Shown here: positions 1 through 6,949 of the stretch, in pieces
Layout: every line of letters starts with the position of its first letter
How positions within the stretch are numbered: position 1 is the first letter of the stretch
Source of the DNA: Paenibacillus_E sp042676385
GTDB taxonomy: Bacteria > Bacillota > Bacilli > Paenibacillales > NBRC-103111
Assembly: GCF_042676385.1 (NCBI RefSeq)
Contig: NZ_JBHTHA010000085.1
Span: 1-64,000 of the forward strand
DNA: 64,000 nt
Direction: 5' to 3'
Notes under the pieces: generated by a model
What the model saw: the letters and a program-made list of their open reading frames with translations, nothing else
What the model was told of the DNA's origin: nothing
Databases searched by the model: none
Translations under genes and position numbers: made by a program

Positions 1-130
1 TGGATAACGCGTCATTCTCTACAATAGGAGCTTTTTCCATGTCTGTCCACGAAAAAACCATTATAATATTCCTAAAATAGGAAATTATGTGATTGAAATT
101 TTCATGTTAGGTTTGATGCATGCTTAGTGT

Positions 131-248
131 GATATTCAGCGTTAGGGACGTAAAAGTAAATGGATACGAGTGAATAGCAATGTTTTCCATCGTTACAGAC
201 GCAAGAAAAAATGGAATCAAGCCCACAATGATGTTTTCCATCGTTACT
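131..248. repeat. Dispersed intergenic repeat, copy 1
   Basis: AT-rich intergenic repeat that shares long near-identical stretches with 53670-53860: both contain the words TTCAGCGTT, GTAAAAGTAAATGGA, GAGTGAATAGC and two copies of GATGTTTTCCATCGTTA about 52 bp apart. Each GATG..CATC core can form a tiny hairpin. It lies against the 5' end of a short gene remnant. It is seen directly in the sequence; its nature (a non-autonomous mobile repeat or a transcribed structured element) is inference. Confidence 0.75.
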
Positions 249-258
249 TAGACTTCCT

Positions 259-450
259 GTGGTTTTACCCGCTAATACATCAATTGAAGTTTCAGAGATT
301 TTATTGCAGGGGATAATTGATGTACATTATACAGTTACATTCGAAATTGAGTATCCGGAACAAAAGGTAGAAGAAACTGCCTCAGGCAAATTTAAAGGCG
401 TGAATACGTTAACGGTGACAACAGAGTATAAAACGGTTGCATCGGTTTAG
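259..450 (+). pseudogene. Possible 3' remnant of an unknown gene
   Basis: A 63-codon open stretch beginning at GTG with no recognisable SD; the frame stays open upstream into the intergenic repeat, so it looks more like the surviving 3' end of a longer gene than an intact one. The predicted peptide is rich in Val, Thr and Glu with alternating polar/hydrophobic residues, suggesting beta strands. It ends just before a strong hairpin. I do not recognise the family. A genuine small gene is an alternative. Confidence 0.3.
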
Positions 451-472
451 CCTGGTCATTCTGCGGAAACGT

Positions 473-500
473 GCAACCACGTCCATCTGGACGTGGTTGC
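473..500 (+). terminator. Hairpin, probable terminator
   Basis: Perfect 13-bp inverted repeat (GCAACCACGTCCA and its complement) with a 2-nt centre, 22 bp after the stop of the preceding fragment. The following T run is interrupted, so termination is likely but not certain. Confidence 0.6.
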
Positions 501-592
501 ATTTGTTGATTATGGTTGCGGGCATAATGACCCTAGATAAGGGGAAATATTATGGACGAAGCTTATAATTTTTTGGAATGGTTCCTTATTCG

Positions 593-615
593 AAGCCGCT
601 TAATTGTGGCTTTTT
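593..615 (+). terminator. Rho-independent terminator
   Basis: Stem AAGCCGC/GTGGCTT (one G-T pair) followed by TTTTT. It separates the fragment above from the promoter of the AAA+/VWA cluster. Confidence 0.5.
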
Positions 616-663
616 ATATTTTAATGATATAAGCAAGAGCCACTTACTGGTCAAAAAACCGGA

Positions 664-692
664 TTGACAGATAATGAAATGAAGGTTAAGAT
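664..692 (+). promoter_or_regulatory. Sigma-A-type promoter of the AAA+/VWA cluster
   Basis: TTGACA at 664-669, 17-bp spacer, TAAGAT at 687-692. It is the only good promoter before the cluster starting at 785, and the genes behind it run in the same direction with short gaps. Confidence 0.6.
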
Positions 693-710
693 AAATTTTA
701 GATTCAGTAA

Positions 711-727
711 ATTAGTAAATTACTAAT
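711..727. promoter_or_regulatory. Perfect inverted repeat, candidate operator
   Basis: ATTAGTAA-A-TTACTAAT is a perfect 8-1-8 inverted repeat about 12-28 bp after the predicted transcription start of the 664-692 promoter. Additional partial copies of the word AGTAAAT flank it. The position suits a repressor site; no cognate regulator is encoded next to it. Confidence 0.45.
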
Positions 728-784
728 TCAGTAAATGAGTAAATGCAAAAGTAAGCAAATTATTAGATGGAGCGTGTAAAAATA

Positions 785-1264
785 ATGAAAATACCAACAA
801 CTTTAAAACATAAGCCTGTCGTCGTCTCAGAAAATTATGAGCAGGTTGACGGCCGTTACGCCCGGAACACAGATGCAAAAGGTCTCTCCCTGGGATTAGC
901 CCAGTGGAATGATAGGGGGAAGGTTGATATCTCGGCCAAAGTATGGAGATACACTGGGGAAAAATGGTCAAGACAGTCGGAGGAATTGCCTATGCACCGT
1001 GTTCTTGACCTTGCCATTTTGATTTGCAGAAGCAACTTATATTTTCAGGATGCATATCGTTTCCCGAAGATGTATGACCCTGATAACACGACGATTGACC
1101 GCATTGGGCTGCAAGGGGACGCTATGAGTGTATCCGTGTGTGCAGAAAATCCCATGATTGATCATGATATTAAGCTGTTCGCTCAGGCGCTTAGTGATGA
1201 TGGCGAAATGATTGGAGAACGACTTCGTGTATTATCCCGGCTACTAAAAGAAATGGGGTATTAA
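785..1264 (+). CDS. DUF6530-like protein of unknown function
   Basis: About 159 residues. The ATG at 785 is preferred over an in-frame ATG at 767 because GGAGCG at 770 gives it an SD. Soluble, no signal peptide or membrane segment. It has a conserved-looking core with the words DGRYARNTDAKGLSLG and RIGLQGDAM, and a C-terminal helix ending in RLLKEMGY. From memory it resembles the family labelled DUF6530; function is unknown. It is the first gene of a co-directional set with a MoxR-like ATPase and a VWA protein, so it may be a partner or substrate of that pair (inference). Confidence 0.65.
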   Translation: MKIPTTLKHKPVVVSENYEQVDGRYARNTDAKGLSLGLAQWNDRGKVDISAKVWRYTGEKWSRQSEELPMHRVLDLAILICRSNLYFQDAYRFPKMYDPDNTTIDRIGLQGDAMSVSVCAENPMIDHDIKLFAQALSDDGEMIGERLRVLSRLLKEMGY

Positions 1265-1287
1265 AATGTTTAAAGAGGTGAAACGTG

Positions 1288-2403
1288 ATGAACATCCAGA
1301 AAGAATACGATTTGTCCCCTACAAGGCAACTGACTGATATAGAAAAAGAACTTGTTTGGAAAAAGCCATTATCTCATAAGGTCAGCGAAGAAGAACTGCG
1401 AATTTGTAAAGAAATAAAGCGCAACTGGAATCGCGGGGAAATGAAAATCGCCAATATTTTGTTAGAGGGTGACGCCGGTTCTGGGAAAACACAACTTGCA
1501 AAAGCATTGTCGGCTAATTTAGGGCTGCCTTATACGAAAGTGACCTGTTTTGCCGATATGGACAAATCAGATATTATTGGCGCCATTTTGCCGGTTATTT
1601 CATCTGAACGATTAGAGAAGATGGAGCCCTCGGAACAAATCGTTTTGAAAGCATTATATGAAAGCGACGGATTTCAAAGCACGACTGAAATATTGATGAA
1701 TGTGCTGGGAGTAACACAGGAACAGGCTGCCTTAAAGCTGAAGCAATTACTGAAAAAGGTTGAACAAAACGCCGAGGACGAAGTGGTTGAGTACAGATTT
1801 TACCCCTCGGAAATCGTCAGAGCTTATGAAAAAGGCTACCTTTTGGAAATTCAAGAACCAACCGTTATTCGGGATGCCGCGGTGCTCATGGCACTCAATT
1901 CTGCTTTAGAGCTGGATGGCAGCATAAACCTTCCTACAGAAATCATTCGCAGACACCCGGACTTCATAGCGGTCATCACAACAAACCGCAGTTATGCAGG
2001 AACGAGACCGCTAAATGAAGCACTGCGTGACAGAGTTCAGCACACGGAAAAGATGGATCTTCCGACCAAAGAAATTATGATTGAACGGGCAATGTCTAAG
2101 ACCGGTTATAGGGATGAAGCGGTGTTGGATGTTTTAGCGGATATCATTATTATTTTGGACCGAACAGCTCGAGTTCATGCGATCAAAGGCGTTGCAGGTA
2201 TGCGCTCATTTTTCTACTGGGCGGATGCAGTCTCCGGTGGTGCTTCAGCAAAAGAATCCCTATATCATAAAGTCATTTACAAGATAACAACTGATCCCGA
2301 AGAAATCAAACTATTGGAAGAAGCGCTGAAAAACCATGGATTGTTGGCAGAGTTAGGTAAAGTTGATACTGAATTAAAAAAAAAAGAATTTTTGATGAAG
2401 TAG
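1288..2403 (+). CDS. MoxR-like AAA+ ATPase
   Basis: About 371 residues. SD AGAGGTG supports ATG 1288 (GTG 1285 also possible). Walker A GDAGSGKT at residues 61-68; a Walker B-like segment LLEIQEP near 185-191 has Gln where Asp is usual; sensor-1 TTN near 231; Arg-finger region LRDRV near 246-250. Between Walker A and B lies an insertion of about 60 residues (roughly 110-170) that reads like a small winged helix. MoxR-family ATPases work with VWA-domain partners as chaperone/remodelling or chelatase-like machines, and the next frame encodes exactly such a partner. The frame ends five codons after a run of ten A (2376-2385) and overlaps an open frame leading into the VWA gene. Confidence 0.85.
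   Translation: MNIQKEYDLSPTRQLTDIEKELVWKKPLSHKVSEEELRICKEIKRNWNRGEMKIANILLEGDAGSGKTQLAKALSANLGLPYTKVTCFADMDKSDIIGAILPVISSERLEKMEPSEQIVLKALYESDGFQSTTEILMNVLGVTQEQAALKLKQLLKKVEQNAEDEVVEYRFYPSEIVRAYEKGYLLEIQEPTVIRDAAVLMALNSALELDGSINLPTEIIRRHPDFIAVITTNRSYAGTRPLNEALRDRVQHTEKMDLPTKEIMIERAMSKTGYRDEAVLDVLADIIIILDRTARVHAIKGVAGMRSFFYWADAVSGGASAKESLYHKVIYKITTDPEEIKLLEEALKNHGLLAELGKVDTELKKKEFLMK
2376..2385 (+). other. A10 slippery tract joining the ATPase and VWA frames
   Basis: Ten consecutive A read as TTA AAA AAA AAA GAA in the ATPase frame, which stops at 2401-2403. The -1 frame is open from 2373 through the VWA stop at 3497 and contains no ATG, GTG or TTG before 2553. Slippage here (one extra A in the mRNA, or a -1 ribosomal shift on A-AAA-AAA) would continue as KKKRIFDEVEIRTWGK and fuse both domains. 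Homopolymers of this length are known sites of bacterial transcriptional slippage. A sequencing or assembly length error, or a real inactivating mutation, would look the same. Confidence 0.6.
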
Positions 2404-2552
2404 AAATAAGAACATGGGGAAAAATTGACGACACTGATTTTGACCATGACCAAAAGGTAGAGGAACAGGGTATCGCATTAAAAAAATCTGCGGATAGTGA
2501 CGAAAGTAATTCCGATGTTTCTGATGATTCAACCGATACGGAAAGTTCAGAT

Positions 2553-3497
2553 ATGGGAGAGGACGGTACTCCCAAATATCATCAGGCAAATCCAGACACA
2601 ATGCCAGACGAAGCGAAACAAAAAGAGCGGGACTTCCGTAAAAAGCTCAATCACGACGCAAGGGAGATTGTATCCGATTCTATCCATAATAGGGTGAAGC
2701 TCATTGTTCACCGTCCGGATTACGATACTGAATCTGAGCAGGAATATAAGAGTCTAAGCAAGGAACTTATGCCTGTCGTACGAGAGATTGCCAGAAAAAC
2801 ACTTCCACTATTGGAACATGAAACTTCTTCTGAATTTGCAAGGAATCAATATTATGGCAGCAAATTTCAAGCGGATAGCGTTGCTTATCGGGATTTTAGA
2901 TATTTTGCCAAGAAACTTCCCCCAACTGATTCTCCCACACTTGTGGTTGGTCTAAGGGTTGACGAGTCTGCGTCCATGTCAGCTTTTGGGAGATTAGCCG
3001 CTGCAAAGCGTGCAGTGACTGCCGTTTATGAATTTTGTCAAATTTGCCATATTCCCATATTGATCTACGGGGATACGGCGGATGCTTCCAAACTGGAGCA
3101 AATGTCAATTTATGCTTATTCCGATTTTGATAAACCAGATACCAATGATCGATTCAGACTTATGGGGATTCGTGCCAGAAGTAATAACCGTGATGGGATG
3201 GCTCTTAGAATTATGGCAGATCGATTAGCTGGTTCACCGCAACAGACCAAATTATTGATCAGCATCAGTGATGGGCAACCCAAAGCGATGGATGATTATA
3301 CCGGAAATTATGCTATCAAAGACATGCAACAGACCATAGATGAGTATGAACGGAAAGGAATTACCTTTCTTGCAGCCGCAATAGGCCAGGACAAGGACGT
3401 GATTAATCAAATCTATGGGAATGAGAGATTTTTGGATATTACCAATCTGACGGAATTGCCCGCAAAGCTGGTTCGGATTATCGCTCGGTATTTGTGA
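2553..3497 (+). CDS. CobT-like VWA-domain protein
   Basis: About 314 residues from ATG 2553, the first usual start codon in the frame; SD is weak (GGAA at 2540). The frame is open back to 2373 and encodes an acidic, Ser/Asp-rich linker, so the true N terminus may come from the upstream ATPase by frameshift. VWA domain from about residue 128: MIDAS DESAS at 137-141, and the acidic ISDGQPKA near 240. The predicted partner is the MoxR-like ATPase; such pairs remodel proteins or insert metals. Cytoplasmic, no signal peptide. Similarity to cobaltochelatase CobT is architectural only, no cobalamin genes are near. Confidence 0.8.
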   Translation: MGEDGTPKYHQANPDTMPDEAKQKERDFRKKLNHDAREIVSDSIHNRVKLIVHRPDYDTESEQEYKSLSKELMPVVREIARKTLPLLEHETSSEFARNQYYGSKFQADSVAYRDFRYFAKKLPPTDSPTLVVGLRVDESASMSAFGRLAAAKRAVTAVYEFCQICHIPILIYGDTADASKLEQMSIYAYSDFDKPDTNDRFRLMGIRARSNNRDGMALRIMADRLAGSPQQTKLLISISDGQPKAMDDYTGNYAIKDMQQTIDEYERKGITFLAAAIGQDKDVINQIYGNERFLDITNLTELPAKLVRIIARYL

Positions 3498-3536
3498 TAT
3501 CAATGTCATTTACAGGATCAGAGAGGAGAGAGATAC

Positions 3537-3905
3537 ATGGACAAGAACAAGCGCAAGGAGCTTCTGGAGGAATACAAGCAGATCAAGACCTACATGGGTG
3601 CAATTAAAATTACAAACAAGGCCGACGGCAAAATTTACGTAGATAGCTATCCTAACCTGAAAAATAAATGGATGACCATACAAGCTCAACTGGACATGGG
3701 CAGGTTTGCAAATTCTCAATTACAAAAGGACTGGAAGGAACTCGGGGCTGAAACCTTCGCCTATGAGGTGTTAGAGGAGAAGGAAGCTGACGGGGTTGCC
3801 GACGTGCGTTGGGAGGTTAAGCAAATGGAAAAACGATGGCTGGAGAAATTGCAGCCTTATGGAGACAGAGGATATAATAGGGCGCCAATGACCAACGAAC
3901 AATAA
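3537..3905 (+). CDS. GIY-YIG-like small protein
   Basis: About 122 residues, SD GAGAGGAGAG before ATG 3537, 39 bp after the VWA gene. The N-terminal GAIKITN...GKIYVDSY resembles a GIY-YIG fold start, but the second motif reads YVD rather than YIG. Conserved-looking helix NSQLQKDWKELGAETFAYEVLEE and a C-terminal WEVKQMEKRWLEKLQPYGDRGYN follow, as in the small Bacillota GIY-YIG family proteins. Nuclease activity is doubtful without the classic residues. Last gene of the cluster, followed by a terminator. Confidence 0.65.
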   Translation: MDKNKRKELLEEYKQIKTYMGAIKITNKADGKIYVDSYPNLKNKWMTIQAQLDMGRFANSQLQKDWKELGAETFAYEVLEEKEADGVADVRWEVKQMEKRWLEKLQPYGDRGYNRAPMTNEQ

Positions 3906-3928
3906 ACCAAATAGATTTGGCAATGAAG

Positions 3929-3964
3929 GAAGTCTCATTCGAGCGAATTGGGACTTCTTTTTTT
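3929..3964 (+). terminator. Rho-independent terminator
   Basis: Stem GAAGTC..CATTCG / CGAATTGGGACTTC followed by seven T, 24 bp after the GIY-YIG-like gene; ends the AAA+/VWA cluster. Confidence 0.8.
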
Positions 3965-4097
3965 GTGCAGCCGAAGGGGCTAATACGAACGAAGAGAATG
4001 TAATTGATGTAAAGTAAATTTGACATGATGTATACTTAATGATATATTGTGTATAGAAAATTTTACTTATTGATAAAATAAACGGAGGAGATGTTCG

Positions 4098-4544
4098 GTG
4101 TCCTATCAAGAGAAGAAGAACATTGTATCGCTAATCAGCGCAATTGTGGTTTTTGGAACTTATTGTTGGAATGTCTATTTACGGTACAATGAGACGAACA
4201 TGGAAGGAGCAGAGCTTTTCCATTTTTGGGGTGCCGCGTTCTTAATTCTTATTCCGGTAACGATGGTGGCGAGAATGATCATTGAGATCATATTCATTAT
4301 CATCAACCGGATCGCGACAAAAGAAAAAGCGCCTTCCTTCGCCGACGAGCTCGACAAGATCATTGAATTGAAAGCCATAAGAATTTCCTATTTCGTGTTC
4401 ATTTTCGGATTTTTGATTGCGATGGGGTCCTTAGTCCTTCATGCGACGCCTTCCTCAATGTTCATCATCCTGTTTCTCTCAGGATTCATAGCCGATGTAG
4501 CCGGTATCATCTGGCGGCTCTACCTCTATCGGAAAGGAGTTTAA
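4098..4544 (+). CDS. Small integral membrane protein
   Basis: About 148 residues, GTG start with SD GGAGGAG at 4083. Four predicted membrane segments: residues ~13-28, ~43-73, ~92-112 and ~120-142, with a short charged cytoplasmic loop between segments two and three. No enzymatic motif is visible. It is directly followed, one base after its stop, by a small XRE-type regulator. Such membrane protein plus YozG-like regulator pairs are common in Bacillota (often DUF2178/DUF3169-like); the function is not known. Translation coupling with the next gene is likely. Confidence 0.65.
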   Translation: MSYQEKKNIVSLISAIVVFGTYCWNVYLRYNETNMEGAELFHFWGAAFLILIPVTMVARMIIEIIFIIINRIATKEKAPSFADELDKIIELKAIRISYFVFIFGFLIAMGSLVLHATPSSMFIILFLSGFIADVAGIIWRLYLYRKGV

Positions 4545-4545
4545 A

Positions 4546-4767
4546 ATGGTTAAATGTCACATCAGCAACAACATTCGAACCCTTCGATTCAACCATAATG
4601 AGATGACTCAACAACAGCTTGCAGACCTAGTAGGTGTGACACGGCAAACCATCGTTGCAATCGAGAAGGGCAAATACTCGCCTTCGCTCGAACTGGCTTT
4701 TCGCATTGCGCGCATCTTCAAGCTTCATGTGGAGGACGTATTCACTTACGAGGAAGTGCATGATTAA
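4546..4767 (+). CDS. XRE-family HTH regulator
   Basis: About 73 residues, almost entirely one helix-turn-helix: IRTLRF near the start, MTQQQLADLVGVTRQTI as the HTH, then AIEKGKYSPSLELAFRIARIF. SD AAGGAG lies inside the end of the preceding membrane-protein gene, so the two are translated together. Size and sequence fit the YozG/YgzD-like single-domain regulators that usually autoregulate the membrane gene beside them. Target genes not visible. Confidence 0.85.
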   Translation: MVKCHISNNIRTLRFNHNEMTQQQLADLVGVTRQTIVAIEKGKYSPSLELAFRIARIFKLHVEDVFTYEEVHD

Positions 4768-4803
4768 TTACCAATTTGTAGGTCAAAAAAAGGAGGCAAA
4801 CAA

Positions 4804-5532
4804 ATGAGTGACAAAAAGAGCGCATTCATTGTGGGAGTACTGTTTATCCTTGCAGCGGTTACCGCAATAATAGGTCTTAAGTTATATGATCCGATCCTAA
4901 TAGGTCCCGATTATCTGATTAAAGGTTCTGAACATGCCAACCAGGTAATACTGGGAGCGCTTATGGAGTTAATTCTTGTCGTTTCTGCGGTTGGTACTGC
5001 AACTACCATGTTTCCATTTTTAAGAAAATATAATGAAACTATAGCTCTATGGCATGTATGTTTCAGGTTTCTTGAAGCGATTATCATTACTGTTGGTGTA
5101 ATCAGTGTGCTGTCCCTGTTAACCTTAAGCAGAGAATTTGTAGCAGCAGGAGCCCCGGTTACTGCAACTTTTCAAGCTTCTGGCACAGTTTTAAAAGCAA
5201 TTCATGACTGGACGTTTTTGCTTGGTCCCAATTTCATGCTAGGCATCAATACGATGATGTATAGTTATATTTTTTATAAATCCAGGCTTGTACCCAGGTT
5301 TATACCCATCTTGGGTATGACAGGAGCAGCACTTATATTTCTTGCAGCTTTATTAGAAATGTTCGGTGTAATTCCACAGATTTCTGTTTGGGGTGGTATT
5401 TTGTCGCTGCCAGTAGCCGCTAATGAAATTACCCTTGCAGTGTGGCTCATAATAAAAGGATTCAATGAATCTGCACTTGCTTCCATGACTACTAAAAAGA
5501 CGGCGAACGAGGTTAAGCTTTCGATCTCATAA
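4804..5532 (+). CDS. DUF4386 membrane protein
   Basis: About 242 residues with SD AGGAGG before ATG 4804, 36 bp after the XRE gene. Six predicted membrane helices spread over residues ~8-225. The sequence reads like DUF4386 proteins: an N-terminal GVLFILAAVTAIIG helix, a central HDWTFLLGPNFMLGINTMMY and a late RFIPILGMTGA. No known biochemical role. It could be part of one transcript with the two upstream genes. Confidence 0.75.
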   Translation: MSDKKSAFIVGVLFILAAVTAIIGLKLYDPILIGPDYLIKGSEHANQVILGALMELILVVSAVGTATTMFPFLRKYNETIALWHVCFRFLEAIIITVGVISVLSLLTLSREFVAAGAPVTATFQASGTVLKAIHDWTFLLGPNFMLGINTMMYSYIFYKSRLVPRFIPILGMTGAALIFLAALLEMFGVIPQISVWGGILSLPVAANEITLAVWLIIKGFNESALASMTTKKTANEVKLSIS

Positions 5533-5562
5533 TGCTTTTCTATAACCGCGATGATATCGTTG

Positions 5563-5665
5563 GGATGCCCCATGACAACGAACAATAAACCCAATAGATT
5601 TGCTTTATCTATTGGGTTTAGCTACGTTGTATTCTATACGCGCCTGCCAATCGGTATAAAACAGT
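5563..5665 (+). pseudogene. Decayed 5' remnant of a yyaL-like gene (copy A)
   Basis: TGCCCCATGACAACGAAC at 5565 onward matches the start of the pseudogene at 11362 and of the intact gene at 12225, giving MTTNNKPNRF. The sequence then jumps to LSIGFS, matching the later KPIFLSIGYS of the intact protein, which means an internal deletion of about 30 codons; after that similarity fades. Only the N-terminal coding end is left. Confidence 0.6.
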
Positions 5666-5734
5666 ACCGCGGGTTAAATATTATCGGAACGGGGAACCGT
5701 GACTCCTCTGTATCCAATTTCCTTAAGTTTGAAG

Positions 5735-6493
5735 TTAGATTAACGTTCCGCCCGAGACCTCGATGCGTTGGGCATTGACCCAGCGATTCTCGTTCGAAAG
5801 CAGGGAGGCGATTGCCTCTCCGACGTCTTCGGGTTCGCCGACACGACCGAGAACTGTCATACCCGCGATAAGCTTCTTTAGTTCGTCATTGCTGCGAAGA
5901 CCGCTGAAATCAGTAGCGATGGCTCCAGGTGCAATGGTGTTGGCAGTGATCCCGCGCGGACCAAGCTCTTTCGCCAAGTAGCGGGTAAGGACCTCAATCG
6001 CACCTTTCATGGATGCGTAGGCACCGCTTTCCGGCACTGTGAAGCGTGTAAGACCTGTGGAGATGTTCACAATCCGGCCTCCGTCATTGATAAGCGGAAG
6101 GAGTTTCTGTGTCAGAAAGAACACTCCTTTGACGTGAACTTCGTAAAGCTGATCCAGCTCTTCCTCGGTCGTCTTCTCGAATGCATTGTGATGCGAGATG
6201 CCGGCGTTGTTCACGAGGTAATCGAATCGCTCGGCCCCCAGCTCTTTGAGCGTGTCTCCCAGGCTCTGTACAAAGGAGTCAAACGTGCTGACCTTGCCGG
6301 CGTCGAGCTGCAATGCAACGGCTCTGCGCCCCGTTTCGCGTACAAGGGAGACGACTTTTTCAGCTTCTTCCCGGTTCGACTTATATGTGAAAATCGAATC
6401 AACGCCTTGGTTTGCAAGGCTTAGCACGGTGCTTCTACCAATGCCGCGGCTTCCGCCTGTAACAAGTGCAATCTTTGTATGAGGTTGTGTCAT
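5735..6493 (-). CDS. SDR-family oxidoreductase
   Basis: About 252 residues from ATG 6493 (SD GAAGGA in the reverse strand); an upstream extension to 6529 lacks an SD and would overlap an operator. Rossmann motif TGGSRGIG near residue 14, NNAG near 94, catalytic Ser with YASMK near 155, and a C-terminal EVSGGTLI. Classical short-chain dehydrogenase/reductase using NAD(P)H; substrate unknown. Its promoter contains two inverted-repeat operators, so it is probably controlled by a TetR-type repressor. Confidence 0.9.
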   Translation of the reverse strand: MTQPHTKIALVTGGSRGIGRSTVLSLANQGVDSIFTYKSNREEAEKVVSLVRETGRRAVALQLDAGKVSTFDSFVQSLGDTLKELGAERFDYLVNNAGISHHNAFEKTTEEELDQLYEVHVKGVFFLTQKLLPLINDGGRIVNISTGLTRFTVPESGAYASMKGAIEVLTRYLAKELGPRGITANTIAPGAIATDFSGLRSNDELKKLIAGMTVLGRVGEPEDVGEAIASLLSNENRWVNAQRIEVSGGTLI

Positions 6494-6527
6494 TTTTGAA
6501 TTCCTTCTTTCATTAGGCTTGCCAGTC

Positions 6528-6577
6528 ACTAACCAACTGGTTAGTTATAATATAGATCTAACTAACCGGTTTGTCAA
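6528..6577 (-). promoter_or_regulatory. Promoter with two repressor-like operators for the SDR gene
   Basis: On the reverse strand: TTGACA at 6577-6572, 17-bp spacer, TATATT at 6554-6549. A perfect inverted repeat ACTAACCA-AC-TGGTTAGT occupies 6528-6545, just downstream of the -10, and a second one, ACTAACC/GGTTTGT, lies at 6561-6574 in the spacer. This is a typical repressed-promoter layout. Confidence 0.7.
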
Positions 6578-6949
6578 GGAGATGAATCATGCTATATATT
6601 AGAGACAGCTTTGGAGGAAGTCTCCTCCTATGGTGTTACGAGCGCGCGTGTATGTTGGATAAGAAAGCATGAAATGCTTCCTCTTTTCGAGGCATTTTTC
6701 TGTCTGGTCATTTATTAAGGATGTACTTCAACATGAAAGAATATGCTCATAATCCAGTAGACTGATTCAGAGGGAACGGATTGAACGATGTTTTTGAAGA
6801 TGGTAAACTTTTCATAATGCTGTCTCGTTAAATGTTTGCAGAAGTACAAACTACGTGCCGAAAGAACCGCCTTTTTTCTACCATTGAGCGGTTTCCGGGA
6901 GTCCTAAACGATATTTTCTTAGTCCATGTTGAAGGGATCGATAATCAGG
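6578..6949. other. Intergenic region without a recognised gene
   Basis: Holds the upstream end of the SDR promoter, a weak bulged hairpin AAATGC..GGCATTT followed by T at 6672-6699, and a 27-codon ORF at 6588-6671 that has no SD and no recognised similarity. Nothing else supportable was seen. Confidence 0.4.

Noticed and set aside
131..248. Possible CRISPR array
   Set aside because: Repeat units are irregular, few, and share their spacers between loci; no cas genes are present.
5551..5778. 75-codon forward ORF
   Set aside because: Only the first ~25 codons match the yyaL start with a deletion; the rest runs over the reverse SDR gene's 3' end.
6588..6671. 27-codon ORF after the SDR promoter
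   Set aside because: No SD, no similarity, and the adjacent hairpin is weak.
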